Positions 26,638 through 35,765 are shown, counted from the first letter of the stretch. The stretch is 48,685 nucleotides of DNA from Mycobacterium sp. 852002-51163_SCH5372311 (GCF_001667115.1 NZ_LZIJ01000024.1:1-48685), one strand, 5' to 3'. Program-made: numbers and translations. The notes: generated by a model from the sequence alone, not told the origin.

Positions 26638-27468
26638 TCACACGCGCTGGTTGCGATGCTTGCCCAGTTCGTCTTCGGCGGCACCCCAACGCAGGTTGAC
26701 GTCGGTCGGGTGATCGAGCTGCCGGACACGCCACCGGTCCTGAGTCTCCTGGACGGCGGCGTTGATTCGTTCGATTTCGCTGCGGAACACCTCGGGACGT
26801 GTTTCCTTGCTCGCGTAGTGGAAGTAGGTGAGCAGGCTGCGCAGCAGTTCCAGCTTCTGCTTCTCCCGCTTCGCCAGATCATGCGACGTCATCAACTCGA
26901 TGCGCTGAACGGGCGGCAGGGCATCCCAGTCCAGCACCACCTTGGTCTCCAGCGGTTTGCGCGGGCGCCTCCAGAACCGCCACCCCTTCGGTTGCTCGGG
27001 GCGGTCGTAGTAGATGACAGACCCTTCGAACCGGGACTCGATGGCGTTGCCGATCTCGGCGCGGTCGAGCGCGGAGTCCCATACCATCCGCCACTCCTGG
27101 CCGGGTGCCAGCGCGGGCAACTCGCGGGGGAGCTGCAGTTCGACGACGTCGGCGTAGCCGTCGGAGGCGTTTTCGTATGCCGCGACGGTCGGTGGGGTCG
27201 GAAACGAAAATCGAATGTCGTAGGCGGCGGTGCGACCGAAATTGCGGACCACGACCTCGATCACGTGCCAGTCGGTGACATGCGGTTCCATCAGCATGCC
27301 GACATGGGGCCGAATCTGCTCAGCGGCGAGCTGGCGGTTGCGCCGGATCTGATAGTTGGTGAAGACAAGCGCCACGATGCCGAGTGCGAGCGCAGCCCAC
27401 ACCGACCACACCAGCCAGGCGTTGGACCCAAAGTCTGTGGCCCCGGACCAGCCTTGAGCCCACCCCAT
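26638..27468 (-). CDS. Conserved membrane-anchored protein (Rv0633c-like)
   Basis: This 276-residue protein has one N-terminal membrane helix (about 16-38, WLVWSVWAALALGIVALVF) and a soluble remainder. Its position between EchA3 and glyoxalase II matches Rv0633c in M. tuberculosis. After the helix there is a beta-rich section (about 50-150) and then a charged helical section (about 190-260, AKREKQKLELLRSLL). No enzymatic motif is recognised. ATG 27468 is chosen because GGAGG lies eight bases upstream; the GTG at 27477 directly abuts that site. The function is unknown. Confidence 0.75.
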   Translation of the reverse strand: MGWAQGWSGATDFGSNAWLVWSVWAALALGIVALVFTNYQIRRNRQLAAEQIRPHVGMLMEPHVTDWHVIEVVVRNFGRTAAYDIRFSFPTPPTVAAYENASDGYADVVELQLPRELPALAPGQEWRMVWDSALDRAEIGNAIESRFEGSVIYYDRPEQPKGWRFWRRPRKPLETKVVLDWDALPPVQRIELMTSHDLAKREKQKLELLRSLLTYFHYASKETRPEVFRSEIERINAAVQETQDRWRVRQLDHPTDVNLRWGAAEDELGKHRNQRV

Positions 27469-27549
27469 TGAATCCACCTCCCGCTTATACCACAGTTATC
27501 TTTTGCACCAAATTCGGCGAAAACCTGGTTGAGATGCTTTTCGCGTGCC

Positions 27550-28266
27550 TCAACCGCCCATCAACATTCGCCACTGGTCGAGATTTCGGGCGCGATACAC
27601 GTAGTTGGAACGCTTGACCTCCGACAACGACGCGCTGGGTTCGGCCGCATACCAATGGCCCGGGAACACTGTCGGGTCGCCGGGGAGCTGGGCGAGTTGC
27701 TGCAGGCTGCGGTACATCTCGTCGGAGTCGCCACCGGGAAAGTCGGTCCGGCCACAGCCTTCCAGAAACAGGGTGTCCCCGGCGACCAGCCGGCCGTCCA
27801 GCAGAAAGCACTGGCTGCCCGGCGTGTGACCGGGAGTGTGCAGCAGCTCGATTTCGATGTCGCCGATGCTCACCTTGTCATGGTTCTCATGCGTGGTCAG
27901 GTCGCCCAGACCGATCCCGGTGACCCGCGAAACCCAAACTGCCTCATGGCTATTGACATGCACCGGCACCGCTTTGCGGTCCAGCAATTCGGCCAGGCCC
28001 TTCAGCTCGAAGCCCATCATCGACCCGCCCACATGATCCGGGTGATGATGGGTCACCAGCACCCCGGACAGGTGCATGCCGTCGGCCTCGAGCGCGTCGA
28101 GCAGATCACCGGCGGCGTAGGCCGGATCGACCACGACACAGTCACCGGTCTCACGATCACCGATCAGGTAGGCGAAATTGCGCATTTGCATCGCGAACAT
28201 GTCGCCCGCGGCGAAATCGCGACCGGAAAGCAGTTGACGGAAGTAGAGCCGGTCCGAATCTGACAC
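27550..28266 (-). CDS. Metallo-beta-lactamase fold hydrolase (glyoxalase II-like, Rv0634c)
   Basis: This 238-residue protein has the complete metallo-beta-lactamase metal-binding set: HxHxDH at 73-78 (THHHPDHVGG), HTPGHTPGS for the third His, GDTLF for the bridging Asp and a late GH (FPGHW). Together with GRTDFPGGD this fits the glyoxalase II/persulfide dioxygenase group, but mycobacteria lack glutathione, so the thiol partner may be mycothiol. The start codon is GTG 28264-28266. The gene is divergent from the small VapB-like gene, with a 99-base intergenic region that must hold both promoters. Confidence 0.88.
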   Translation of the reverse strand: MSDSDRLYFRQLLSGRDFAAGDMFAMQMRNFAYLIGDRETGDCVVVDPAYAAGDLLDALEADGMHLSGVLVTHHHPDHVGGSMMGFELKGLAELLDRKAVPVHVNSHEAVWVSRVTGIGLGDLTTHENHDKVSIGDIEIELLHTPGHTPGSQCFLLDGRLVAGDTLFLEGCGRTDFPGGDSDEMYRSLQQLAQLPGDPTVFPGHWYAAEPSASLSEVKRSNYVYRARNLDQWRMLMGG

Positions 28267-28365
28267 CCACTCAGACTATGACCCGCGAAGTCGACCTACC
28301 ATTTCGGGCACGTCATCGGGTTTAAGGCCCGCGAAGGGCATCGAGTCCGGAGGTAATGTCTGGCC

Positions 28366-28581
28366 ATGTTCAAGAAGGTCGAGATCGAGGTTGACGACGA
28401 CCTGGTCCGAGAGGTCATCCGTCGTTACCACGTGCTGGACACGCAAGGTGCCGTGCATCTGGCGCTGCGATCTCTCCTTGGGTTGGCGGGTGAAGTTAAC
28501 GCCGGAAAGCTGGACGAGGAGTTCGACGAGTTCAGCGATCCGAAGGCCTGGGTTCGACCGCCCCGCGGCGACGGGGGCTGA
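28366..28581 (+). CDS. Small VapB-like antitoxin-type protein (Rv0634A-like)
   Basis: This 71-residue protein starts MFKKVEIEVDDDLVREVIRR and continues TQGAVHLALRSLLGLA, which resembles the ribbon-helix-helix VapB antitoxins (a strand followed by two helices). A GGAGG site lies 12 bases upstream. No toxin gene follows; the next features are tRNA genes, so it is an orphan. The likely M. tuberculosis counterpart is the small Rv0634A at the same place. It may have a regulatory role of its own, or be the survivor of a lost pair. Confidence 0.65.
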   Translation: MFKKVEIEVDDDLVREVIRRYHVLDTQGAVHLALRSLLGLAGEVNAGKLDEEFDEFSDPKAWVRPPRGDGG

Positions 28582-28615
28582 CCGGCGCCTGCGGACCGCG
28601 GCTCGTACGCGTGGT

Positions 28616-28645
28616 TTGGTGACGTTGCGCGCCAGGCTGTACCCT
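28616..28645 (+). promoter_or_regulatory. Candidate SigA-type promoter of the tRNA-Thr/tRNA-Met unit
   Basis: TTGGTG (28616-28621) and TACCCT (28640-28645) are spaced by 18 bases. The -10 box lies about 50 bases before the tRNA-Thr 5' end. The match to TTGACA/TATAAT is partial, so this is only a candidate. Confidence 0.35.
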
Positions 28646-28696
28646 CTTTTAGGCCCTAGAAAGCGCACCCGCACGACTGGTCGCTACGGGTGAACG

Positions 28697-28769
28697 GCCC
28701 CCTTAGCTCAGTCGGTAGAGCGTTTCCATGGTAAGGAAAAGGTCAACGGTTCGATTCCGTTAGGGGGCT
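28697..28769 (+). tRNA. thrT: tRNA-Thr (anticodon GGT)
   Basis: A complete cloverleaf can be drawn: acceptor GCCCCCT paired with AGGGGGC, D-arm GCTC/GAGC, anticodon stem TTTCC/GGAAA around the loop ATGGTAA with GGT in positions 34-36, and a T-arm AACGG/CCGTT with loop TTCGATT. The anticodon reads ACC and ACU (threonine). CCA is not encoded. tRNA-Met follows after 65 bases. Confidence 0.97.
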
Positions 28770-28834
28770 CGGCGGACGCCGAGCAGGCTGGCGGCCCCAA
28801 CCCACGGTGCCCGCCGAAGATGGGGTGGACCAGA

Positions 28835-28908
<74 letters not shown>

Positions 28909-28956
28909 CAAAACAAAAAACGATCACGTGCGAAAGAGACCTGAGAGAGAACCGTC

Positions 28957-29124
28957 ATGGCTTCCAGTACCGATGTGCGGCCGAAGATCACGTTGGCATG
29001 CGAGGTGTGCAAGCACCGTAACTACATCACCAAGAAGAACCGCCGCAATGATCCCGACCGGATGGAGCTGAAGAAGTTCTGCCGCAATTGCGGCAAACAC
29101 CAGCCGCATCGCGAGACACGGTAG
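28957..29124 (+). CDS. rpmG: Ribosomal protein L33 (bL33)
   Basis: This 55-residue gene of the ribosomal large subunit encodes a product with four cysteines in two CxxC pairs (CEVC and CRNC), the zinc-binding form of L33 (Cys+ paralogue). Its body is [13 protein letters not shown] then [17 protein letters not shown]. It follows tRNA-Met and precedes hadA, as in M. tuberculosis rpmG2. A purine-rich GAGAGAGAA stretch before ATG 28957 can act as a ribosome site. The presence of the zinc form suggests it is replaced by a cysteine-free paralogue elsewhere under zinc limitation, as in other mycobacteria. Confidence 0.95.
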   Translation: MASSTDVRPKITLACEVCKHRNYITKKNRRNDPDRMELKKFCRNCGKHQPHRETR

Positions 29125-29172
29125 TCGGTCCAAACCGTATTTGCCGGGAATTACTAGGTAGGTTTTACAGCC

Positions 29173-29652
29173 GTGGCTTTGACTACAGACATTGTCGGGA
29201 TGCATTACCGCTATCCCGACCACTACGAGGTGGAGCGGGAAAAGATCCGCGAGTACGCGGAGGCCGTCCAAAACACCGACGACGCATTCTTCACGGAGGA
29301 TGCGGCCTCCGAACTCGGCTACAAGGCGCTGGTGGCCCCGTTGACCTTCATCTGCGTATTCGGCTATAAGGCACAGTCGGCGTTCTTTCAGCACGCGAAC
29401 ATCGCGGTACAAGACTCGCAGATCGTTCAGGTCGATCAGGTGCTGAAATTCGAGAAGCCGATCGTGGCCGGTGACAGGCTGTACTGCGACGTCTGGGTGG
29501 ATTCGATGCGGGAGGCGCACGGCACCCAGATCATCGTGACCAAGAACATCATCACCAACGAAGCGGGTGACATTGTGCAGGAGACCTACACGACCCTGGC
29601 GGGCCGTGCCGGTGAGGACGGAGAAGAGGGATTTTCTGATGGCGCTGCGTGA
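29173..29652 (+). CDS. hadA: FAS-II (3R)-hydroxyacyl-ACP dehydratase subunit HadA
   Basis: This 159-residue hotdog-fold protein is very close to M. tuberculosis HadA (Rv0635, about 158). HadA pairs with HadB; it binds and stabilises the acyl chain, while catalysis lies in HadB. The segments VAPLTFICVFGYKAQSAFF, QVDQVLKFEKPIVAGD and GTQIIVTKNI are characteristic. It starts at GTG 29173. The end overlaps hadB by 14 bases. HadAB handles the earlier, shorter chains of meromycolate elongation; thiacetazone and isoxyl act on this step. Confidence 0.95.
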   Translation: MALTTDIVGMHYRYPDHYEVEREKIREYAEAVQNTDDAFFTEDAASELGYKALVAPLTFICVFGYKAQSAFFQHANIAVQDSQIVQVDQVLKFEKPIVAGDRLYCDVWVDSMREAHGTQIIVTKNIITNEAGDIVQETYTTLAGRAGEDGEEGFSDGAA

Positions 29653-30067
29653 GTTCAGTTCGGTCAAAGTTGGAGACCAGCTTCCCGAGAGGATCTACCC
29701 GCTGACCCGCGGGGACCTGGTGAACTACGCCGGGGTGTCGGGTGACTTGAACCCGATCCACTGGGACGACGAGATCGCCAAGGTCGTCGGGCTGGACACC
29801 GCGATCGCCCACGGCATGCTGACCATGGGGATCGGCGGCGGCTACGTGACTTCGTGGGTCGGCGACCCGGGTGCGGTCACCGAGTACAACGTGCGGTTCA
29901 CCGCCGTGGTGCCGGTTCCGAACGACGGCAAGGGCGCCGAGCTCGTCTTCAACGGCCGGGTGAAGTCGGTCGATCCGGACAGCAAGTCGGTGACGATCGC
30001 TCTCACGGCAACCACCGACGGTAAGAAGATCTTCGGCAGGGCGATCGCTTCGGCGAAACTGGCGTAG
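29639..30067 (+). CDS. hadB: FAS-II (3R)-hydroxyacyl-ACP dehydratase catalytic subunit HadB
   Basis: This 142-residue hotdog hydratase has the catalytic pair Asp36 and His41 in SGDLNPIHWD, followed by AHGMLTMGIGGGYV, the conserved turn of the R-specific hydratase family. It is the common catalytic subunit of both HadAB and HadBC. It starts at ATG 29639 inside the end of hadA and ends two bases before hadC, so hadA-hadB-hadC form one coupled unit. It is essential in M. tuberculosis. Confidence 0.96.
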   Translation: MALREFSSVKVGDQLPERIYPLTRGDLVNYAGVSGDLNPIHWDDEIAKVVGLDTAIAHGMLTMGIGGGYVTSWVGDPGAVTEYNVRFTAVVPVPNDGKGAELVFNGRVKSVDPDSKSVTIALTATTDGKKIFGRAIASAKLA

Positions 30068-30069
30068 GC

Positions 30070-30570
30070 ATGGCACTCAAGACTGATATCCGCGGGATGA
30101 TCTGGCGGTATCCGGACTCCTTCGTCGTGGGGCGCGAGCAACTCCGCGCCTTCGCCAGCTCGATCAAATGCGACCACCCGGCTTACTACAACGAGGACGC
30201 GGCGGCCGAACTCGGCTATGACAACATCGTCGCGCCGCTGACGTTCGCCACTATCCTTGCGAAGCTGGTCCAGACCGACTTCTTCCAGAACGTCGACGTG
30301 GGCATGGAGACTATGCAGATCGTCCAGGTCGATCAGCGGTTCGTCTTCCACAAGCCGATTCTCGCCGGCGATGTGCTGTGGGCCCGGATGGACATTCATT
30401 CGGTCGACGAGCGTTTCGGCGCCGACATCGTGGTGACGAGAAACATCTGCCATAACGACGAGGGTGAGCTGGTCCTCGAGGCCTTCACAACGCTGATGGG
30501 TCAGCAGGGCGACGGCTCGGCCAGGCTCAAATGGGACAAGGATTCCGGGCAGGTCATCAGAACCGGATAA
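30070..30570 (+). CDS. hadC: FAS-II (3R)-hydroxyacyl-ACP dehydratase subunit HadC
   Basis: This 166-residue hotdog protein has the same length as M. tuberculosis HadC (Rv0637). It is homologous to HadA (VAPLTFATILAKLVQTDFF, QVDQRFVFHKPILAGD) and has no catalytic Asp/His pair. With HadB it acts on the late, very long chain steps that decide full-length meromycolates. It follows hadB by two bases. The gene ends before a 175-base region leading to tRNA-Trp. Confidence 0.95.
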   Translation: MALKTDIRGMIWRYPDSFVVGREQLRAFASSIKCDHPAYYNEDAAAELGYDNIVAPLTFATILAKLVQTDFFQNVDVGMETMQIVQVDQRFVFHKPILAGDVLWARMDIHSVDERFGADIVVTRNICHNDEGELVLEAFTTLMGQQGDGSARLKWDKDSGQVIRTG

Positions 30571-30745
30571 ACCTCGGATTTCCTGCGCTCAACTGGTATC
30601 TAGTACACTCGGACGTCGGGGTTTTCCCAGCATCTGCGCCCTTTCCGCGACGAGTCCGTGAATCGACCGAGCGGAGGGCGCGCGTGTCATGTAGGCCCCG
30701 ACACAAGGTGGCCTGGCCGGACTGGATCCGTCCTGCCAACCGCGA

Positions 30746-30818
<73 letters not shown>

Positions 30819-30984
30819 CTGAAGGCGCTCCGGCCAGCCTCGTGAGGATGCAGGCCGGGACGGGCCTGCGGAGGGGCCGGATACAGGTAGCGTGACATAG
30901 GTGGACACTGGGAAGCAGTGCCCGGTCGGACCAGATCGGGGGGGGCATGGCCCGGCGGATAGCTAGCGAACGAAGGAGCATGCG

Positions 30985-31446
30985 GTGAGCGACGAAGGCG
31001 ACGTTGCCAACGACGCCGCAAGCGACGGCGGCGAGACCGAGGAAAGTGGCGGTCGGACGGCGTTGGTGACAAAAGCTGTGACGCGGCCGCAGCGTCCCAC
31101 CGGCAAACGGACTCGTCAGAAGGTGGCCGATGCCGACGCCGAGTCGTCGGGCGATGTAGAGGTCGCCAAGGAAGAGAAATCAAAGAAGTCCGCAAAGCGT
31201 GCGAAGGCCAAGACGGCCCAGAAATCCGTCAAGGCAAAGAAGAAAGCCGGCTCAGCCAACCCGATCGTCTTCGTCTTCAACTACCTGAAGCAGGTAGTTG
31301 CCGAGATGCGGAAGGTGATCTGGCCGAACCGCAAACAGATGCTCACCTACACCTCGGTGGTGCTGGTGTTTCTGGCCTTCATGGTGGCACTGGTCGGGCT
31401 CGCGGATTTCGGCCTGGCCAAGCTGGTGCTACTGGTGTTCGGCTGA
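30985..31446 (+). CDS. secE: Preprotein translocase subunit SecE
   Basis: This is a 153-residue SecE with a long charged N-terminal extension (acidic about 1-25, then Lys/Arg-rich to about 88), as in other mycobacteria. The conserved core is [23 protein letters not shown], with a single membrane helix at about 115-145. SecE clamps the SecYEG channel. It starts at GTG 30985 behind AAGGAG. It forms the usual secE-nusG pair; nusG follows after 31 bases. Confidence 0.95.
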   Translation: MSDEGDVANDAASDGGETEESGGRTALVTKAVTRPQRPTGKRTRQKVADADAESSGDVEVAKEEKSKKSAKRAKAKTAQKSVKAKKKAGSANPIVFVFNYLKQVVAEMRKVIWPNRKQMLTYTSVVLVFLAFMVALVGLADFGLAKLVLLVFG

Positions 31447-31459
31447 GGCTTGAGAGTGA

Positions 31460-32194
<735 letters not shown>

Positions 32195-32283
32195 CCGGTC
32201 GCGTACGCCATACCAGGCCAATCCCAAGGCCGGACAAGCCTAAGCAGGACCCTAAGCAGGACAAGGAAGGATAGGGACACCCC

Positions 32284-32715
32284 ATGCCCCCGAAGAAGAA
32301 GAAAGTCGCCGGGCTGATCAAGCTGCAGATCGTGGCGGGGCAGGCCAACCCCGCGCCGCCCGTCGGCCCCGCGCTCGGCCAGCACGGCGTCAACATCATG
32401 GAGTTCTGCAAGGCGTACAACGCCGCCACCGAGAACCAGCGCGGCAACGTCATCCCGGTGGAGATCACGGTCTACGAGGACCGCAGCTTCACGTTCACCT
32501 TGAAGACGCCGCCGGCTGCGAAGCTGCTGCTCAAGGCGGCGGGTGTAGGTAAGGGTTCGGCGGAGCCGCACAAGAACAAGGTCGCCAAGGTCAGCTGGGA
32601 CCAGGTTCGTGAGATCGCCGAGACCAAGAAGTCGGACCTCAACGCAAACGACATCGATGCGGCCGCCAAGATCATCGCCGGCACCGCGCGGTCGATGGGC
32701 ATCACCGTCGAGTAG
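32284..32715 (+). CDS. rplK: Ribosomal protein L11 (uL11)
   Basis: This 143-residue L11 has the classic N-terminal [22 protein letters not shown] and the C-terminal RNA-binding domain ending in SMGITVE. It binds the GTPase centre of 23S rRNA. A purine-rich ribosome site lies upstream (AAGGAAGGATAGGGACACCCC region). It is followed after 131 bases by rplA, and that spacer folds into the probable L1-binding structure. Confidence 0.97.
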   Translation: MPPKKKKVAGLIKLQIVAGQANPAPPVGPALGQHGVNIMEFCKAYNAATENQRGNVIPVEITVYEDRSFTFTLKTPPAAKLLLKAAGVGKGSAEPHKNKVAKVSWDQVREIAETKKSDLNANDIDAAAKIIAGTARSMGITVE

Positions 32716-32786
32716 TTTTCGGCGCGCGTCGCACGACGATGCGGGCCGGCTAGCGGCCCGAGGAGAAGTCCGACAAAATTAAGCAG

Positions 32787-32823
32787 CGTGGGAGGGCCAG
32801 CTTCGGCCCGTTAGGTAACCACG
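32787..32823 (+). promoter_or_regulatory. Probable L1-binding leader between rplK and rplA
   Basis: An outer 5-bp stem CGTGG (32787-32791) / CCACG (32819-32823) and an inner stem GGGCC (32794-32798) / GGCCC (32805-32809) with loop AGCTTC are separated by an asymmetric internal loop: GA on one side and GTTAGGTAA on the other. This two-stem plus asymmetric loop form is the type used by ribosomal protein L1 to bind its own mRNA in other bacteria. It ends 23 bases before the rplA ATG. Just upstream a further 7-bp hairpin (32742-32760) is present. Confidence 0.6.
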
Positions 32824-32846
32824 ACCCAACACAGATTGGACAGTCA

Positions 32847-33554
32847 ATGAGCAAGACCAGCAAGGCATATCGCGCGGCCGCCGAGAAGGTGGATCGCAGC
32901 AACCTGTACACCCCGCTGCAGGCGGCCAAGCTTGCCAAGGAGACGTCGTCCAGCAAGCAGGACGCGACCGTCGAGGTGGCGATCCGGCTCGGCGTCGACC
33001 CGCGCAAGGCGGACCAGATGGTCCGGGGCACGGTCAACCTGCCGCACGGTACGGGCAAGACCGCCCGGGTCGCGGTGTTCGCGGTCGGTGAGAAAGCGGA
33101 GCAGGCCGAGGCCGCGGGAGCCGACATTGTCGGCAGCGACGACCTGATCGAAAAGATTCAGGGCGGATTTCTGGACTTCGACGCCGCCATCGCGACGCCG
33201 GATCAGATGGCCAAGGTGGGCCGTATCGCCCGAATCCTGGGTCCGCGCGGCCTGATGCCGAACCCGAAGACCGGCACCGTCACCCCCGACGTCGCCAAGG
33301 CCGTGACCGACATCAAAGGCGGCAAGATCAACTTCCGCGTCGACAAGCAGGCCAACCTGCACTTCGTCATCGGCAAGGCGTCGTTCGACGACAAGAAGCT
33401 TGCGGAAAACTACGGCGCCGCACTCGACGAGGTGTTGCGGCTGAAGCCGTCGTCGTCGAAGGGCCGCTACCTGAAGAAGGTCGTCGTGTCGACGACGACC
33501 GGGCCGGGTATTCCGGTCGACCCGTCCGTCACCCGCAACTTCACCTCGGAGTAA
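32847..33554 (+). CDS. rplA: Ribosomal protein L1 (uL1)
   Basis: This 235-residue protein of the L1 stalk shows [13 protein letters not shown], the signature [21 protein letters not shown] and [13 protein letters not shown]. Its length equals that of M. tuberculosis RplA. ATG 32847 follows the leader structure at 32787-32823, through which free L1 probably represses its own translation. A 16-bp inverted repeat beyond the stop ends the operon. Confidence 0.97.
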   Translation: MSKTSKAYRAAAEKVDRSNLYTPLQAAKLAKETSSSKQDATVEVAIRLGVDPRKADQMVRGTVNLPHGTGKTARVAVFAVGEKAEQAEAAGADIVGSDDLIEKIQGGFLDFDAAIATPDQMAKVGRIARILGPRGLMPNPKTGTVTPDVAKAVTDIKGGKINFRVDKQANLHFVIGKASFDDKKLAENYGAALDEVLRLKPSSSKGRYLKKVVVSTTTGPGIPVDPSVTRNFTSE

Positions 33555-33568
33555 TTTTTCTGCGCGAG

Positions 33569-33618
33569 CAGACGCAGAATCGCACAAATATCGCGTCGCC
33601 GATGCGATTCTGCGTCTG
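33569..33618. terminator. 16-bp inverted repeat between convergent rplA and sigma factor genes
   Basis: CAGACGCAGAATCGCA (33569-33584) and TGCGATTCTGCGTCTG (33603-33618) are perfect inverses with an 18-base loop. The hairpin sits between two convergent genes and could stop transcription from both sides. A TTTTTC run precedes it on the + strand. The sequence resembles dispersed intergenic hairpins known to me from mycobacteria. Confidence 0.7.
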
Positions 33619-33631
33619 GTGGCCGGATACG

Positions 33632-34849
33632 CTATCCGCCGCACTCGGCGATACGTCGCCGCAGGAAGTCGCGGCCGGGCTCAGATCCGTTGTGCTGCAA
33701 CGCCTCTCGATACCAGATAAGAGCTTCTTCCCGGCGACCCGCCCGGCGCAGCAAGTCGGCGCGCACCGACGCAGCCAGATTGGACCGGGCAAGCCGGGGA
33801 TCGTGCGCCACCTTCTCCAAGGCGGCCAGGCCGGCATCGGGTCCATCGCGGAACCCGACCGCCAGCGCGCGGTTGGCGAGCACTACCGGCGAGTCGGTCA
33901 TCTGCAACAGCCGGTCGTATGCGGCGCAGATGGCGGTCCAGTCGGTCTGCTTCCAGGACGGCGCCGTCGCGTGCAGAGCGGCTATCACCGCCTGAGGCAG
34001 ATACGGCCCGGTTGAGCCCTGGGCCCGCCGCAGCCGATCCAGGCCGCGGCTTATGCGGCCGCCGTCCCACCGGCGACGGTCCTGCTCATCGAGCGGCACC
34101 AGCGCGCCCGCACCGTCCACCCGGGTTGCCCGACGCGAATCATGCAGCAGCACAAGAGCCGCCAAGGCGTGCGCCTCCGGCTCCTGCGGCATCAGCGCAC
34201 ACAGCTCCGCAGCCAGCCGGACGCCCTCGTCGCACAGTTCGTCTCGGATGGCCGACGGGCCGGCGGTCGACCAATAGCCCTCGGTGAAAACCGAGTAGAT
34301 GCAGCTCAGCACGTGAGGTGTGCGTTCTGGCAGCAGTTCGGCGGGTGGCACTCGCAGCGGGATGTTGGCATGCCGGATCTTGTTCTTGGCCCGGGTGATT
34401 CGCTGACTGACGGCTGCTTCGGCCTGCAATAGGGCGCGAGCGATCTCAGCGACGGTCAACCCGGACACCAGCCGCAACGTCAGCGCCAGTTGCGACTGCC
34501 GGTCCAGCGCCGGATGCGCGCAGGTGAACATCATCCGTAGCTCGTCGTCGCGCACCGGATGCGGGTCAGTGTGATCGGTACGGGCCCGAATATCGTCTAA
34601 CACGGCCGCCAATTCCTTTCCCGGACGGGCAGATTCGCGGCGTAGCCGATCCCGCGCCCGGTTGCGTGCGACCGTTACCAGCCACCCGCCGGGATTGTCC
34701 GGCACCCCGTCGCGGGGCCAGGTACGAAGAGCCTCGGCACAGGCTTCCTGAACGGCGTCTTCGGCGACGGTGAGGTCGCCCGACCATCGGGCCAGGGCGG
34801 CCACAGCCGGGCCCCACTCGCGCCGGAAGACGCCGCTCAGGTCGGTCAT
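33632..34849 (-). CDS. ECF sigma factor of the ECF42 type with long C-terminal extension
   Basis: This 405-residue protein has a sigma region 2 (about 10-80, VAEDAVQEACAEALRTWP, NPGGWLVTVARNRARDRLRR) and region 4 (about 110-165, LTLRLVSGLTVAEIARALL). These are followed by a C-terminal extension of over 200 residues (about 185-400) with TPR-like helices, diagnostic of ECF42 (SigJ-like large ECF) proteins. ECF42 factors have no anti-sigma factor but a DGPF protein partner, which is exactly what lies seven bases upstream in the operon. The extension is needed for activity in the studied Streptomyces member. The physiological signal is unknown. Confidence 0.88.
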   Translation of the reverse strand: MTDLSGVFRREWGPAVAALARWSGDLTVAEDAVQEACAEALRTWPRDGVPDNPGGWLVTVARNRARDRLRRESARPGKELAAVLDDIRARTDHTDPHPVRDDELRMMFTCAHPALDRQSQLALTLRLVSGLTVAEIARALLQAEAAVSQRITRAKNKIRHANIPLRVPPAELLPERTPHVLSCIYSVFTEGYWSTAGPSAIRDELCDEGVRLAAELCALMPQEPEAHALAALVLLHDSRRATRVDGAGALVPLDEQDRRRWDGGRISRGLDRLRRAQGSTGPYLPQAVIAALHATAPSWKQTDWTAICAAYDRLLQMTDSPVVLANRALAVGFRDGPDAGLAALEKVAHDPRLARSNLAASVRADLLRRAGRREEALIWYREALQHNGSEPGRDFLRRRIAECGG

Positions 34850-34856
34850 GCGGGGC

Positions 34857-35558
34857 CTACAGGTGGGAGACTCCGGCCAGCTGCCGCAACTGCACGGCCG
34901 AAGCGGGAATCATCGCGGCCAGTTTGACCGCCTCGTCACGATCGGTGGCGGTCAGCAGATAGAAGCCGGTGGCGATCTCCGCTCCTTCTGCGTAGGGCCC
35001 GTCGGTCAGCAGCACCTGACCGTCGCGGACACGCACCGTCGTCGCCGTCGCCGGCTCGTGCAAAGCGGCGCCGCCGGCAATGTGATCGCCTGCGGCAGCG
35101 GCGAATTCACCGTGCCGGGCCGCCTCCGCCTGCCACTCCGGAGTACCCGGCGTGTGTGCGGATGCGGGTGGTTCCTGTAGCAGCGCCAGCCATTGGCCGC
35201 TGCCCGCCCGCGTCCATTCGGGATCGAACACGTGGTAGGTGGGCCGAACCTCGATCGTGCCGTAGGTGGCGACGGGGATATCGCGCGCCAGAGCCAGTGC
35301 CTCGTCGAGGTTCTCCGCTTCGAACACGTAGTAGCCGCAGGCTACCTCGGCGCCTTCGGGGAATGGGCCGTCGGTGACGAGCGGCGCGTTCGGGCCGCCT
35401 GTGATGCGCACCGCGTCCGCCGCAGGTGTCAGGGCGTCGCCGGCCCGGATTGCCGACGCGGCTTTCGCATGAAAGCTCTCGAATGCCGCCATCATGGAGT
35501 CGCGTTCGTCAGGTGTGAGTTCCGGCTCCCGGCTGATCAACAGCGCCAAGTACTGCAT
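34857..35558 (-). CDS. DGPF/YciI-family protein, partner of the ECF42 sigma factor
   Basis: This 233-residue protein is made of two related YciI-like (DGPF) domains: TDGPFPEGAEVACGYYVFE in the first half and TDGPYAEGAEIATGFYLL in the second. Single DGPF proteins are about 110-120 residues, so this is a fusion or duplication. DGPF proteins are the genetic partners of ECF42 sigma factors and probably belong to their regulon. ATG 35558 is chosen because GGAGG lies eight bases upstream; an in-frame GTG at 35567 directly abuts it. It is the first gene of the two-gene operon; sigma follows after 7 bases. Confidence 0.85.
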   Translation of the reverse strand: MQYLALLISREPELTPDERDSMMAAFESFHAKAASAIRAGDALTPAADAVRITGGPNAPLVTDGPFPEGAEVACGYYVFEAENLDEALALARDIPVATYGTIEVRPTYHVFDPEWTRAGSGQWLALLQEPPASAHTPGTPEWQAEAARHGEFAAAAGDHIAGGAALHEPATATTVRVRDGQVLLTDGPYAEGAEIATGFYLLTATDRDEAVKLAAMIPASAVQLRQLAGVSHL

Positions 35559-35612
35559 TGTGGTCACCTCCGAATAGTGAGCGAAACCCTGTGTTCCACT
35601 CTCTACCTATCC

Positions 35613-35639
35613 GACGAACAGCGCGCCCACAATCCGACA
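35613..35639 (-). promoter_or_regulatory. Candidate ECF42-type promoter of the DGPF-sigma operon
   Basis: On the minus strand TGTCGG (-35, 35634-35639) and CGTC (-10, 35613-35616) are spaced by 17 bases, and the -10 box lies about 55 bases before the DGPF ATG. ECF42 factors are reported to use TGTCGA and CGA/TC boxes, so the only -35 difference is the last base. This suggests positive autoregulation. Confidence 0.5.
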
Positions 35640-35765
35640 GGGTCTCGTGGCGATTTCGGCGAACGGCCGGATGCAATGTGATGGCACCCGTGCTATCGCA
35701 TTGCAAAACAACTACATTGCCGCTTTTCTGGTATCCGAGTGGCAGGAGTGACGCAAGCGCGAAGG

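Noticed and set aside
26104..27471. 455-codon plus-strand frame opposite echA3 and the Rv0633c-like gene
   Set aside because: It is a mirror of two well-supported minus-strand genes, with composition typical of antisense frames.
30571..30745. Promoter of tRNA-Trp at TACACT (30604-30609)
   Set aside because: The -10 box is plausible, but no -35 box lies at the right distance.
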